44,001 bases of DNA from Ectothiorhodospiraceae bacterium WFHF3C12 (GCA_013519935.1 JACDUA010000036.1:1-44001), one strand, 5' to 3'; shown: positions 1-9,270, numbered from the stretch's first letter. Made by a program: numbers and translations. Notes: generated by a model not told the origin, from the letters alone.

Positions 1-109
1 GCAACAGCACGGCCGCCAGGCCCTGAAATACGGCGCGGCGGCGCGGCGGCTCACCGCCGGCGCGGCCGGCGAGGCCGCTACCCGCGGTCTGATCAGGTTC
101 TCGTTCCAT
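1..109 (-). CDS. HlyD/RND periplasmic adaptor, N-terminal fragment (partial)
   Basis: This is the first 36 codons of a minus-strand gene that runs off the window. The start is an ATG whose A is the last base of the TGA stop of the outer-membrane lipoprotein gene (TGATG junction), so the two are probably translationally coupled. The visible peptide has a charged Gly/Arg/Pro-rich N-terminus and then the beginning of a hydrophobic stretch (AVFQGLAAVLL), as in an inner-membrane-anchored adaptor of a tripartite efflux system. The family call rests mainly on position next to a NodT-type channel gene, not on conserved domain residues, which lie outside the window. An RND, ABC or MFS partner cannot be told apart from here. 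Confidence 0.5.
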   Translation of the reverse strand, partial: MEREPDQTAGSGLAGRAGGEPPRRRAVFQGLAAVLL

Positions 110-1554
110 CATCCCGTCTCTTCGACCACGGCGGTGTCGGTTTGCTCCCAGCCTCCGGCGATGGTCCGGATCAGGTCGATGCGACGCAGCAGCACCGCCC
201 AGCGTGCTTCCAGACGCTGCTGCTGCGCCTCCTGCAGCGTTGTCAGCGCCGAGAGCACGTCCAGGTAGTCGACGACGCCGTTGACGTAGCGTTGACGCAA
301 CCGTTGCACAACCTGCTCGGCCAGGGCGACCTGACGGTCCAGGCTCTCCAGGCGTTCCCGGGCGTAGCGCTCGTCCGACAGCGCGGTTCCCACCTCGGCG
401 ACGGCTTCGGTGACCGTCCGGGCATACTCATTGAAGGCCACGGCCCGGGCGGCGCGGTTGCGTTCGACCTCGGCCGCGAGAGCGCCACCACGGAACAGCG
501 GTACCGTGAGTCCCGCGGCCAGGGACTGTATCCAGTCCTCGAACAGCGTCGACGGCGAGTCCGACGTGCTGCGCAGGGAGGCGGTCAGATCCAGGCGCGG
601 ATAGCGTGCGGCGATGGCGGCCGCCACCTCGGCATCGGCGGCGCGAACGCGCAGCCAGGCCGCCTGCAGGTCGGGGCGACGGTTCAGCCAGACCGAGGGT
701 ATGCCCAGGGCCGGCGCGGCGGGCACTTCGACGAACTCGTGGCCGCCGGGCAGCTCGAGCGCGTCCGGCGAGCGGCCGAGCAATGCCGCCAGCCGGTTGC
801 GCAGAGCCGCCGCTTCAGCCCGTGCCGTCGCCAGCTCGGCCTCGCTGGCCTCAACGAGGCGGCGCTGGCGCAGCAACTCGTCCAACTGGGCCTGGCCGTT
901 GCGGTAGCGCACGTCGATCAGGCCGGCGATCTGCCGGTTGTTCTCCCGCTGTGCCTGCAGCAGGTCGATGCGGGCGCGTTGTCGCAGCAGGCTGTAGAAG
1001 GCCGTGGCGGCCTCCGCCGTAACGGTGATCCCGGCGGCGCGCAGATCACGACCCACCGCCAGGCTCTCCAGCGACGCGGCCTGCGTGGCGGCGTCAATGC
1101 GGCCCCACAGGTCCAATTCATAGGCGGCCGCAAAGCCCCCCGTGTACTGCTCCGTGTTCTCCCCCCGTTGACGGGTCACGGCGGCCTCACCGGTGCCATC
1201 CAGCGTGGGCAGACGGGAAGCGCCCTGGATACGTGCCGCGGCCCGTGCCTGACGCAGGCGCGACTGCGCCGCGGCCAGGGTGAAGCTCTCCTGCACGGCC
1301 GTTGTCATGAGGGCGTCGAGCCGCGGGTCGTCGAAGTGGCGCCACCATCGCTCGGGCAGCGCCTCGCCGGAGGTCGCCTCGAAACCGGGCGGGAGTGGCA
1401 CGCTTTCCCGGGCCGGCATATCGGTGGTCATGCTGCAGCCGCTGCCGAGCAGGGCCACGAGCACGGTCGTCACCGTGGTCCGGGCGCGGCCGTGTGCGCC
1501 GTCGCCCGGGCAAGTTGCGGGACGGAACCGGATGGTTCGCAATGGGGGAGTCAT
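109..1554 (-). CDS. Efflux outer-membrane lipoprotein, NodT/OprM family
   Basis: The protein has 481 aa and is the trimeric outer-membrane channel of a tripartite efflux pump. A hydrophobic signal segment ends in the lipobox LLGSGC (Cys about residue 40), so it should be lipid-anchored. Two outer-membrane-efflux repeats follow, with the family signature YELDLWGRI about a quarter of the way in, Ala/Arg/Gln-rich coiled-coil helices, and a second repeat containing GLTVPLFRGG and YVNGVVDYLDVL. The frame is open further upstream, but that part is low-complexity Arg/His sequence. ATG at 1554 was chosen because it precedes the signal peptide by a sensible distance; a later GTG start is possible. The adaptor gene follows with overlapping stop and start. 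Substrate unknown. Confidence 0.88.
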   Translation of the reverse strand: MTPPLRTIRFRPATCPGDGAHGRARTTVTTVLVALLGSGCSMTTDMPARESVPLPPGFEATSGEALPERWWRHFDDPRLDALMTTAVQESFTLAAAQSRLRQARAAARIQGASRLPTLDGTGEAAVTRQRGENTEQYTGGFAAAYELDLWGRIDAATQAASLESLAVGRDLRAAGITVTAEAATAFYSLLRQRARIDLLQAQRENNRQIAGLIDVRYRNGQAQLDELLRQRRLVEASEAELATARAEAAALRNRLAALLGRSPDALELPGGHEFVEVPAAPALGIPSVWLNRRPDLQAAWLRVRAADAEVAAAIAARYPRLDLTASLRSTSDSPSTLFEDWIQSLAAGLTVPLFRGGALAAEVERNRAARAVAFNEYARTVTEAVAEVGTALSDERYARERLESLDRQVALAEQVVQRLRQRYVNGVVDYLDVLSALTTLQEAQQQRLEARWAVLLRRIDLIRTIAGGWEQTDTAVVEETG

Positions 1555-1670
1555 CCGTCTTGGCCGGTGTCCGTTGCGGTTCACGAACGACGATGATGCC
1601 GATGTGACCGCCGGGATGCGAGTCCGGCGTGCGCCATGCAAGCCCGAGACACCGCGGCCCGCCGGCGCGG

Positions 1671-2387
1671 TCAGCGTCCGTAGAGGTACCAGTCGCGCAA
1701 CAGGGCGGTGGCGGCCTGGGGACGCTCCATGGTGGACATGTGCCCGCAGTCCTCGATGATGGCGAGCCGGGCGCCGGGTATGGCCTGCCCCATTTCCTGC
1801 ATCCACTCCAGCGGCGCGATCTGGTCGCTGCGGCCGGCGAGGACGAGCGTCGGACAGGCTATGGCCGGCAGGTCCGGGCGGCTATCCACCCGGTGGATTA
1901 TGGCCTGCTGCTGACGCTCGAAGACCTCGGCACCGACACGGTGCTTCATGGCGGTGATCGCCGCCACCAGCTCGGCATCGTCGAGCCGGTCCGGGTGGAT
2001 CATGGCCGGTAGCAGCGTCTCGACCACGGCACTGAAGCGGTCCTGGCGGGCCATGTCCACCAGCCGCCTGCGGCGCTCGCTCTGTTCCGCCGTGTCGGGT
2101 CGGGCGTGGGTATTGAGCAGGGCGAGGCGGTCCACGCGTTCCGGGGCGCGGCGCATGATCTCAAGGGCGACATAGCCGCCCATTGAGAGCCCGGCCAGGG
2201 CGAAGCGCCGGGGGGCGGCCGCCAGGGCATCCTCGGCCATGGCCGCGATGGACGTCTGCCCGGTCAGGTCGGGGATGTATATGTCCGCCAGCGTCCCGAG
2301 ATGCGCCCGGGCGTGCGCCCAGAGGGCATCGTCGCACAGCAACCCCGGCAACAGGACGAGCGGCTGCGCCTGTCGCTCGGCATTCAT
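1671..2387 (-). CDS. Alpha/beta-fold hydrolase
   Basis: The protein has 238 aa and a classical alpha/beta hydrolase fold: N-terminal LVLLPGLLCD (oxyanion-hole region), nucleophile elbow GLSMGG, acid-bearing strand LVLAGRSDQIAP and catalytic histidine in EDCGHMSTME. It resembles the enol-lactonase/BioH-like carboxylesterase group; substrate specificity cannot be read from sequence. The start is ATG at 2387, preceded by GGTGAG six bases upstream; an upstream TTG (2411) is less likely. It lies 116 bp upstream of the efflux lipoprotein gene on the same strand and just downstream of a small exported protein, but no functional link to either is evident. Confidence 0.82.
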   Translation of the reverse strand: MNAERQAQPLVLLPGLLCDDALWAHARAHLGTLADIYIPDLTGQTSIAAMAEDALAAAPRRFALAGLSMGGYVALEIMRRAPERVDRLALLNTHARPDTAEQSERRRRLVDMARQDRFSAVVETLLPAMIHPDRLDDAELVAAITAMKHRVGAEVFERQQQAIIHRVDSRPDLPAIACPTLVLAGRSDQIAPLEWMQEMGQAIPGARLAIIEDCGHMSTMERPQAATALLRDWYLYGR

Positions 2388-2433
2388 GCCGGGCTCACCG
2401 CCCGCCTGCAATGCGCCCGAACGGCCGGCAAAC

Positions 2434-2892
2434 CTACTTCACCATCCACAGCGCCCGGCGGTAGCGCTCGAGGGTCTGGCTGAGCTCACCACGCCGCGGG
2501 TGATTGGTCAGATACCGGGCCGCCTCGTCGATCTTGCTCTCCGCCAGGCCGATCTCGCCCTCGTTCATGGCCTGCTGGGAGACCGCGAGCGGCAGATGGA
2601 AGTTGATCTCGTCGCTGACTTCCCAGTAGCGCGGGGTGCCGCGGGCCGCCCGCCGCTCCAGGCCGGCGAGGATCTCGCGGGCGCGCTCGAAGTCCTTCGC
2701 ACGCCGAGCCGCCACTGCCGCCTGCAGCTGCGACTGAAAGTCTCCCTGCGCCTGGTCGGCCTGCGCGAGCACCAGCGGCCGGGCCTCCACGGCGCCGGCG
2801 GTCGAAGCCGCGCCGGCCAGCGCCACCGCCAGAGCGCAGAAGGCCATCACCATTGCGCCGGTGTTTCGTCCCTCAAATCTGTCACGGGCCAT
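2434..2892 (-). CDS. Small exported protein of unknown function
   Basis: I do not recognise a named family. The 152-aa frame starts at ATG 2892 just after a purine-rich GGGGGGCGAGGAG; ATG 2853 is an alternative. Residues about 14-35 form a hydrophobic Ala-rich signal peptide (MVMAFCALAVALAGAAS), so the product is probably periplasmic. The mature part is helical and charged, with two helix pairs (QAAVAARRAKDFERAREIL and AESKIDEAARYLTNHP) that look TPR-like or YfdX-like. It is on the strand of the hydrolase gene, 46 bp upstream of it, so the two may be co-transcribed. Function unknown. Confidence 0.6.
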   Translation of the reverse strand: MARDRFEGRNTGAMVMAFCALAVALAGAASTAGAVEARPLVLAQADQAQGDFQSQLQAAVAARRAKDFERAREILAGLERRAARGTPRYWEVSDEINFHLPLAVSQQAMNEGEIGLAESKIDEAARYLTNHPRRGELSQTLERYRRALWMVK

Positions 2893-3128
2893 CTCCTCGC
2901 CCCCCTGGGCCGATCGTGAATTCGGCCTCGCGTTTATTCTGTAATCGTCTTACGCCCCGGAATCAGGCAGTGCGTTCAAACACGCACATTTCTATTCTGC
3001 GCAGCGGTACACCCCAAAAACAAGGCACTGTGCCTCACTGCTGGCCCGCTCCGAGGGGTGCGTCGCGCCGGCGAACGGCACGCTCCGCTGCCCGCCGCGC
3101 GGCGCCCCGCCGGTACTGGCCCGCGCGG

Positions 3129-4643
3129 TCAGCTCAGAAACAGGCTGTACGCGGGATTGTCGGTTTCATCCCGGAACGGATAACCGAGCTTGTCCAGAAA
3201 GGCCTTGAAACGCTGGCGTTGGCCCGCGGGCACCTGGACACCCACCAGAACCCGGCCATAGGCCGCACCGTGATTGCGGTAGTGGAACATGCTGATGTTG
3301 AACCGCCTGCCCAACTGGCGGAGGAAGTTCATCAGGGCACCCGGGCGCTCGGGAAACTCGAAGTGATAGAGCACCTCGTCGGCCACGCTCGGCGCGTGGC
3401 CGCCGACCATGTGCCGGACGTGCACCTTGGCCATTTCGTTGTCGGTGAGATCCAGCACCGGGTAATCGCGCTCGCGCAGCGCCCGGACCAGCGCCTCCTT
3501 CTCCTCCAGGCCATCGTTCAGCTGGATGCCGGCGAAGACATGGGCCTCGTTGGGATCCGAATAGCGGTAGTTGAACTCGGTGATGGAACGTTTGCCGATG
3601 GTCTCGCAGAACGCCCGGAAGCTGCCGGGGCGTTCCGGGATCGTCACGGCGAGCACGGCTTCGCGATGTTCGCCAACCTCGGCCCGCTCGGCAACGTGGT
3701 TGAGACGGCTGAAATTCATGTTGGCGCCGCTGTTGATGGCAACCAGGGTCTCGCCGCTGGCCCCCGTGCTCTCCACGTATTTCTTCAGTCCGGCCATGGC
3801 CAGGGCACCGGCAGGCTCCATGACCGAACGCGTGTCGTCGAAAATGTCCTTGATAGCCGCGCAGACCTCGTCGGTGGAGACCAGGATCACGTCGTCGACG
3901 TGCTGCCGGGCCACCCGGAAGGTCTCCTTGCCGATCTGGCGCACCGCCACGCCATCGACGAAGATGCCCACCTCGTCCAGCGTGACGCGCTTGCCGGCCT
4001 GCATGGCCGCGTGCAGGGTGGGGGCGTCCTCCGGTTCGACGCCGATGATCCGGATATCCGGGCGCAGATGCTTGATGTAGACCGCGATGCCCGCGATCAA
4101 GCCGCCGCCGCCGACGGGCACGAAAATCGCGTCGAGCTGACGGGGATGCTGGTGCAGGATCTCCATGCCCACGGTCCCCTGGCCGGCGATGACCTCCGGA
4201 TCGTCATAGGGCGGAATGAACGTCATGCCGCGTTCCCGGACGAGCTTGTCGGCCTGGGCCTTGGCTTCGTCATAGCTGTCGCCGTGCAGGACCACGCGCC
4301 CCCCGAAGTTCCGCACCGCGTTGACCTTGATGGACGGCGTCGTGCGCGGCATCACGATCACGGCCTTGATGCCCAGCACCTTTGCCGACAGCGCCACCCC
4401 CTGGGCATGATTGCCCGCCGACGAGCAGATGACGCCCTTTTCCTGGGCCTCCCGGGGCAGGCTGACGATCTTGTTGTAGGCCCCGCGGATCTTGAAGGAG
4501 AACACGGGCTGGAGGTCCTCGCGTTTCATGAGCACGTTGTTGCCCAGTCGCTTGGACAGATTGACGGCCGGCTCCAGTGGTGTCTGCTTGGCCACGTCGT
4601 AGACGCAGGCGGTGAGGATCTTTTCCAGGTAAGGTCGGGTCAT
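3129..4643 (-). CDS. ilvA: Threonine ammonia-lyase, biosynthetic
   Basis: The 504-aa product is the PLP enzyme converting threonine to 2-oxobutanoate, first committed step of isoleucine synthesis. The PLP lysine is in SFKIRGAYNK (K51), the phosphate-binding tetraglycine loop in PVGGGGLIAG (about 176-185), and the SSAGNHAQG segment near 74-82 matches the family. From about residue 330 two ACT-like regulatory repeats follow (RPGSFRAFCETIG and RPGALMNFLRQLG), so isoleucine inhibition and valine activation as in the long biosynthetic enzyme are expected. Length is close to the 514-aa E. coli enzyme. The gene is divergent from rpiA, a common gammaproteobacterial arrangement. The ATG at 4643 has only a weak ribosome-binding site. 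Confidence 0.96.
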   Translation of the reverse strand: MTRPYLEKILTACVYDVAKQTPLEPAVNLSKRLGNNVLMKREDLQPVFSFKIRGAYNKIVSLPREAQEKGVICSSAGNHAQGVALSAKVLGIKAVIVMPRTTPSIKVNAVRNFGGRVVLHGDSYDEAKAQADKLVRERGMTFIPPYDDPEVIAGQGTVGMEILHQHPRQLDAIFVPVGGGGLIAGIAVYIKHLRPDIRIIGVEPEDAPTLHAAMQAGKRVTLDEVGIFVDGVAVRQIGKETFRVARQHVDDVILVSTDEVCAAIKDIFDDTRSVMEPAGALAMAGLKKYVESTGASGETLVAINSGANMNFSRLNHVAERAEVGEHREAVLAVTIPERPGSFRAFCETIGKRSITEFNYRYSDPNEAHVFAGIQLNDGLEEKEALVRALRERDYPVLDLTDNEMAKVHVRHMVGGHAPSVADEVLYHFEFPERPGALMNFLRQLGRRFNISMFHYRNHGAAYGRVLVGVQVPAGQRQRFKAFLDKLGYPFRDETDNPAYSLFLS

Positions 4644-4921
4644 TCCGGTGGTTTCACTTGATTGGCGGCATCAGGGGCTGCGTGGACCGGAACGGCGCCA
4701 GGCGCGCGGCTCCGGGAACGCCGGGTGGCGCAACCCGAAAGCGGATGGTTTCGAGTCCGGGGCTGCGCGCGACGGCCAGCTTATGCGCCCGAGCAGTGTA
4801 AAAGATCGCCGCCGCGCTGATAAGCGCCGGACGCGCCGGCGTGGCCGGGGCACCGCCGCAGACGGTATGATGGGCTCCGGTCGAATCAGGCCATCCCTCA
4901 CCTCAGCTCAGGAATTCAGCA
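4644..4921. promoter_or_regulatory. Divergent ilvA/rpiA intergenic region
   Basis: These 278 bp separate the two divergent starts and must carry promoters in both directions. The rpiA side ends with CTCAGGAATTCAGCA before the ATG, giving AGGA at a good spacing. I found no clear sigma70 hexamer pair, T-box-like or attenuator structure, and no coding frame I would support. Confidence 0.4.
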
Positions 4922-5584
4922 ATGAGCGCCGACACTCAGAAACAGGCGGCGGCGAAGGCCGCCCTGGCCTACATCGAGCGCGACACCGTCGTGGGCGTGG
5001 GCACCGGCTCGACGGTGAACTTCTTCATCGACGCCCTGGCGGCGATGCGCGACGACATTCGCGGCGCCGTATCGAGCTCGGAGGCCTCCTCGCAACGGCT
5101 GCAGGGCCATGGCATTCCGGTGCTGGCCCTCAACGACGTGGACGCGGTGCCGGTCTACGTGGACGGCGCCGACGAAGCCAACCGCCATCTCCAGCTCATC
5201 AAGGGCGGCGGCGGCGCACTGACCCGGGAGAAGATCGTCGCCGCGGCCAGCGAAAGGTTCATCTGCGTGGTCGATCCCTCCAAACGGGTGGACGTGCTGG
5301 GCCGATTCCCGCTGCCCGTGGAGGTCATCCCCATGGCCCGCAGCTACGTCGCCCGGGAACTGGTCAGGCTCGGCGGTCAGCCCGAGCTGCGCTCCGGGTT
5401 CACCACGGACAACGGCAATATCATCCTGGACGTGCACAACCTGGAAATCCTCGAGCCCATAAAGCTGGAACGCGCCATCAACGATCTGGCGGGCGTGGTC
5501 GCCAACGGACTGTTCGCCATGCGCCCGGCCGACGTGTTGCTGGTGGGCGGCTCCGACGGCGTCGAGACCTTTACCGCGCCCTGA
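4922..5584 (+). CDS. rpiA: Ribose-5-phosphate isomerase A
   Basis: The 220-aa product interconverts ribose-5-phosphate and ribulose-5-phosphate in the pentose-phosphate pathway. Family motifs are complete: phosphate-binding GTGSTVN (27-33), DGADE (81-85), KGGGGAL (94-100) with the catalytic glutamate just after (E103 in TREK), and a C-terminal [15 protein letters not shown]. Length matches the 219-aa E. coli enzyme. The start is supported by AGGA upstream. It is divergent from ilvA; a convergent DUF2905 gene follows. rpe, the partner epimerase, lies elsewhere in this window (19810-20490). Confidence 0.97.
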   Translation: MSADTQKQAAAKAALAYIERDTVVGVGTGSTVNFFIDALAAMRDDIRGAVSSSEASSQRLQGHGIPVLALNDVDAVPVYVDGADEANRHLQLIKGGGGALTREKIVAAASERFICVVDPSKRVDVLGRFPLPVEVIPMARSYVARELVRLGGQPELRSGFTTDNGNIILDVHNLEILEPIKLERAINDLAGVVANGLFAMRPADVLLVGGSDGVETFTAP

Positions 5585-5653
5585 GCGTTCGCGGCCAGGG
5601 GCCGCCCCTACGTCGCGGGTACCCACGCCCGCAGGCGCGCCCCATTGGCCCGG

Positions 5654-5860
5654 CTATTTCCGGAACAGCCACAGCACGAGCGTGATGAGTACGCTGACGA
5701 TGATCGACGTGGTAATCGGGAAATAGAAGGCGAAGTCGTCCCGCTTGATGGCGATATCGCCGGGCAGGCGTCCCAGGCCCAGCTTGCCCAGCCACGGCCA
5801 GGCGATCCCCACGACGAGAATCACCAGGCCGAGGATGATCAGTAGGCGCTGAAAGTCCAT
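5654..5860 (-). CDS. DUF2905 family two-helix membrane protein
   Basis: This 68-aa protein matches the small DUF2905 family: a first transmembrane helix (LLIILGLVILVVGIAW), the central family signature LGRLPGDI, an amphipathic FYFPITTS segment and a second transmembrane helix (IIVSVLITLVLWLF). The function is unknown. The start is supported by GGAGGAGGCT directly upstream of ATG. It sits between rpiA (convergent) and moeA (same strand, 124 bp upstream), with no obvious functional link to either. Confidence 0.85.
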   Translation of the reverse strand: MDFQRLLIILGLVILVVGIAWPWLGKLGLGRLPGDIAIKRDDFAFYFPITTSIIVSVLITLVLWLFRK

Positions 5861-5984
5861 AGCCTCCTCCGGCGCGGGCGTTTCTGGTCCATTTAATGGG
5901 GCCGGATTCCGCCTCCTCCAATCGGCCCGGCCCGCGCATCCCGCGAAACCCGCTCAGCGGCCCGGGTTCGCCGGGAGGTGCTGG

Positions 5985-7199
5985 CTAGAGCGGCAGCCAG
6001 CGAACCGCCGAGCCGGCCGGGTAGGCCTCGGCGGAGGCCGGCAGGCGCAGCAGTGCATTGGCATGGCAGAGGTTGCTCAGCATGTGCGAGGCCTGCCGGC
6101 CGAGCGGCTCCAGCTGGATGCCGCCGTCGCGCCCCGTCCACCAGACGGCACGCAACCAGCTGTCCCGACCGGGGTCGGCCTCGGTCTCCAGGGCAAGCCG
6201 GCCCTGATACAGGTGAGGACCGGGCTCGGCGACCCCTTCGAGCACGTCCAGCAGCCGGCGCAGATAGATCTGCGCGCCGACCGCCACGGCCCCCGGGTTG
6301 CCGGGCAGCCCCAGCAGCACGGGCCCATCCTCGGCGCGGCCGAGGAACAGCGGCTTGCCCGGCTTCTGCCGAACCCGCCAGAAGACCTCCTCGATGCCCA
6401 TCTCCCGGGCGACGGGGATGACCATGTCCTTGTCGCCCACCGAGACGCCCCCCGTGGTCACCACCAGATCGGCCTCGGCGAAGACGTCATCCATGGCCTG
6501 TTCCAGGGCGCCGCGGTCATCCTCGACGTAGGCGAGCTCGACATCGCCATAGCCCCAGTGCTCGAGCAGCGCCATGAGCATCGGGCCGTTGCCGTCGTAG
6601 ATGGCGCCCAGGGGCAGGTCGGCGCCGGCGGGGCTGACCTCGTCGCCGGTCACCAGGACCGCGATGCGCGGTTCGCGGTGGACCGGGACATCGTCCACGC
6701 CGGCAACCGCCAGGGCGCCGATCATGCCGGGGGTTATCCGCCGGCCCGCCGCGGTGAGCTCCGCGCCTGCCGCCAGCTCCTCGCCGCGGCGGCGGACATT
6801 GTTGCCCGTCGTGACCGGGGCGCTCACCACCAACCGGCCATCCTCGACGTATACGTCCTCCTGCTTGACAACGGCGTCCGCGCCGGACGGAACGACGCCG
6901 CCGGTGAAGATGCGCATGCTCGTGCCGTCGGCCAATCGCGGGTACTCGGCCTGGCGGGCGGCCGCTACCTCGCCGCTCAGACCCAGGCGAACGGGCGCGC
7001 CGTCGCTGGCCCCCGAAACCCCCTCCGAGGCCAGTGCGTAGCCGTCCATCGCGCTCTGATCGAAGGGCGGCAGGTCCAGCTGCGCCCGGGCCGGCTCGGC
7101 CAGCACGCGATTCAGGGCGTGGGCCAGGGGCAGACGCTCCGCCGCCAGCGGGGTCAGGCCCTCGGCACACAAGGCCAACGCCTCTTCGATAGTTATCAT
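5985..7199 (-). CDS. moeA: Molybdopterin molybdenumtransferase
   Basis: The 404-aa product inserts molybdate into adenylylated molybdopterin, the last step of Moco synthesis. Sequence markers: N-terminal LPPFDQSAMDGYAL, the MoeA/MogA core with VTGDEVSP and TTGGVSVGDKD, GLPGNPGAVAVG, and a C-terminal beta domain ending in AVRWLPL. ATG 7199 is preceded by GGGAGGTG; an upstream GTG at 7223 is less likely. The gene follows moaA-moaD-moaE on the same strand after a 133-bp gap, which may hold its own promoter or a processing site. moaB lies far away at 34037-34582. Confidence 0.95.
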   Translation of the reverse strand: MITIEEALALCAEGLTPLAAERLPLAHALNRVLAEPARAQLDLPPFDQSAMDGYALASEGVSGASDGAPVRLGLSGEVAAARQAEYPRLADGTSMRIFTGGVVPSGADAVVKQEDVYVEDGRLVVSAPVTTGNNVRRRGEELAAGAELTAAGRRITPGMIGALAVAGVDDVPVHREPRIAVLVTGDEVSPAGADLPLGAIYDGNGPMLMALLEHWGYGDVELAYVEDDRGALEQAMDDVFAEADLVVTTGGVSVGDKDMVIPVAREMGIEEVFWRVRQKPGKPLFLGRAEDGPVLLGLPGNPGAVAVGAQIYLRRLLDVLEGVAEPGPHLYQGRLALETEADPGRDSWLRAVWWTGRDGGIQLEPLGRQASHMLSNLCHANALLRLPASAEAYPAGSAVRWLPL

Positions 7200-7332
7200 G
7201 GGCACCTCCCGGCCTGGCGACACTTGCCTTGGGCCATTCCAAACCGCGAATTCTAAAGGATTGAACCCGGTTCCGGGGCAAAGAACTCAAGGAAGAACAG
7301 GGGTCGGAATCCGTTTACGGGAATGCGGGCGC

Positions 7333-7782
7333 TCAGCGCGTACCCTCGTCACCGTGCTCCCCGCAGGCGGAGAGGGGAATGCCGTCCTGGTAGGCGCTGG
7401 TGCCGTCCGGATAGAAATCGTTCTTCCAGATCGGTACCCGGTGCTTGAGCGTGTCGATGGCGTATTCGGACGCTTTGAAGGCCTCGGCCCGGTGCGGCGA
7501 GCGCACCACGATAGCCACGCTGGACTCGCCGATATCCAGGTCGCCGACACGGTGGACGATACGGCAGACCGGCACGCCGAAACGCTCGCGGACCTCCGCT
7601 TCCAGCTCCCGCAGCACCCGTTCGGCCAGAGGCTTGTAGGCGGTATAGCGCATGCGCGCGACCGCCTGACCGTCGTGATGATCACGAACAACGCCCTCGA
7701 ACACCACCAGGGCGCCGCAGCTCGGCTCGGCGGTCTCGGCGATCAGTGCCGCCACGTCAATCGGCTGATCGGTAATATGCAT
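7333..7782 (-). CDS. moaE: Molybdopterin synthase catalytic subunit
   Basis: The 149-aa large subunit of molybdopterin synthase transfers sulfur from the MoaD thiocarboxylate to precursor Z. Recognisable blocks are GALVVFEGVVRDHHDG, IVHRVGDLDIGESSVAI, the lysine-bearing FKASEYAIDTLKHRVPIWK and the C-terminal NDFYPDG. It is 42 bp downstream of moaD on the same strand, as expected for an operon encoding the two synthase subunits. The start has an AGGGA ribosome-binding site. Confidence 0.96.
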   Translation of the reverse strand: MHITDQPIDVAALIAETAEPSCGALVVFEGVVRDHHDGQAVARMRYTAYKPLAERVLRELEAEVRERFGVPVCRIVHRVGDLDIGESSVAIVVRSPHRAEAFKASEYAIDTLKHRVPIWKNDFYPDGTSAYQDGIPLSACGEHGDEGTR

Positions 7783-7824
7783 TGTTCAGTCCCTGTTGAA
7801 ACCGGCGACGGGCGCTGCGGACCT

Positions 7825-8064
7825 TCAGCCGCCGCTGACCGGCGGGAGCAGCGCGAGCGTGTCGCCGGCGTTTACGGTCTCGCCACGCATGACCAGCTCA
7901 TCGCCCACGGCGCAGGCTACCCGCGGAAGGTGGCCGGACAGGGCGGGCAGCCGCTGCTCAAGCGCATCCAGTACGCCCTGAACGTCCCGGGCTTCGTCCG
8001 CCGCCAGGGTCATCTTCCGGGTACCGGCCACCTCGGCCAGCACGCCATAGAACTCGATCTGCAT
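7825..8064 (-). CDS. moaD: Molybdopterin synthase sulfur carrier subunit
   Basis: This 79-aa ubiquitin-like protein ends in the diagnostic Gly-Gly (LLPPVSGG), which is adenylylated and thiocarboxylated before delivering sulfur through MoaE. The beta-grasp pattern (IEFYGVLAEVAG, ACAVGDELV, GDTLALLPPVSGG) and length match MoaD. It lies between moaA and moaE on the same strand. GGAG lies about 11 bases upstream of the ATG. Confidence 0.95.
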   Translation of the reverse strand: MQIEFYGVLAEVAGTRKMTLAADEARDVQGVLDALEQRLPALSGHLPRVACAVGDELVMRGETVNAGDTLALLPPVSGG

Positions 8065-8101
8065 GTTGCCGTAACTCCGGAAGGTGGCACGCCGGGCGCG
8101 G

Positions 8102-9145
8102 TCAGCCGCCCAGGGCGTGCATGGTGATCCCGCGCTGCACGTAACCGCTGTTGACGACGAAACCGGCGTCCTTCTGCCAGACTGCCCCGCGGATCACGCC
8201 CAGCAGCTCCTCGGCGCTCGCGCCGCCCCGCAGCGGGGTCTTCAGATCCGTGAAACCCGGCGAGAACAGGCAGGGATAGATCTCCCCCGTCGCCGTGACC
8301 CGCACCCGGTCGCAGCTGCTGCAAAAGGGATTGGAGACCGTTGAGATAACGCCGATGCTGTAATCCCCGTCCAGGGTGTAGTAGGTGGCGGGCTCGCGGG
8401 TCCGGGGCTGCGCCTCCACCCGGAACGACCCCTTCAGAGCGGCGACGATATCCGCCTCCGGGACCACTTTGCCGGGTTGCCAGCCGCCCCGGGCATCCAG
8501 CGGCATGAACTCGATGTAGCGCAGCGGTACCCCTTCGTCCTTGGCCCAACGAGCCAGCGGCAGGACGTCGTCCTCGTTCTCGCCCTTGATGACAACGGCA
8601 TTGAGCTTGACGGCCAGGCCGGCATCCCGGGCCGCGCGAATCCCGCCCAGCACCGGCTCCAGCTCACCGCCGCCGGTCATGGCCCGGAACCGATCCGGAT
8701 CCAGGGAGTCGATGCTGATGTTGACATCGTCGAGGCCCGCGGCCGCCAGTGCCGGCGCGTGACGCTCCAGCAAGGCGGCATTGGTCGTCAGCGAGATCCG
8801 CTCGAGACCCACCGCCCGCAGGCCGTCGAGCTGCTCGACGAACGCCGGCACGTTGCGGCGAACGAGGGGCTCGCCGCCGGTGAGCCGTATGTTGGTGATG
8901 CCAAGCTCCTCGACGAAGAGTCGGGCAACGCTGAGCAGTTCCTCGTAGCTCAGCAGTTGCTCCTTCGGCAGCCACTCGGGCTCCTCCGGCATGCAGTAGC
9001 CGCAGCGGAAATTGCAGCGATCGGTCAACGACAGGCGCAGCTTGCGCTTGCTGCGGCCGAAGCTATCCACCAGCACGCCGGCCTGCCGCGGCGCCGGCGG
9101 GTCCCGCCGGGCGTTACCGCTGTCCATCTCGAAGTACCGTCGCAT
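8102..9145 (-). CDS. moaA: GTP 3',8-cyclase (radical SAM)
   Basis: The 347-aa product catalyses the first step of Moco synthesis, radical rearrangement of GTP toward cPMP. The N-terminal cluster motif CNFRCGYC (C44, C48, C51) binds the SAM [4Fe-4S] cluster; the C-terminal CSSCDRVRVTATGEIYPC binds the second cluster; the protein ends in the conserved GG (HALGG). RLTGGEPLVR is the SAM-binding GGE-like block. The frame is open to 9322, but ATG 9145 (or 9127) matches the usual family length. It heads moaA-moaD-moaE; moaC is not in the window. I saw no Moco riboswitch in the leader. Confidence 0.95.
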   Translation of the reverse strand: MRRYFEMDSGNARRDPPAPRQAGVLVDSFGRSKRKLRLSLTDRCNFRCGYCMPEEPEWLPKEQLLSYEELLSVARLFVEELGITNIRLTGGEPLVRRNVPAFVEQLDGLRAVGLERISLTTNAALLERHAPALAAAGLDDVNISIDSLDPDRFRAMTGGGELEPVLGGIRAARDAGLAVKLNAVVIKGENEDDVLPLARWAKDEGVPLRYIEFMPLDARGGWQPGKVVPEADIVAALKGSFRVEAQPRTREPATYYTLDGDYSIGVISTVSNPFCSSCDRVRVTATGEIYPCLFSPGFTDLKTPLRGGASAEELLGVIRGAVWQKDAGFVVNSGYVQRGITMHALGG

Positions 9146-9270
9146 GATTGCTCGCTGTTCCAAGCTCCAGGGCACCGCCCTGCCAGGCGGCGATGAAGGC
9201 TTCCCAGTAAACCCGAGTCCCGCTTGCCCGACCTTGATCTCAGGCAAGCCTATGTCCAACGGGCCCATGA

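Noticed and set aside
2970-2987. GTGCGT-tcaaac-ACGCAC hairpin as an ilvA terminator
   Set aside because: It is about 140 bp past the ilvA stop and lacks a T-tract in the direction of transcription.
2853-4661. Long plus-strand frame opposite ilvA
   Set aside because: High-GC antisense shadow of a well conserved gene, with no recognisable protein features. The same applies to the long frames opposite the TonB receptor (26232-28232) and the DUF4856 gene (27932-29542).
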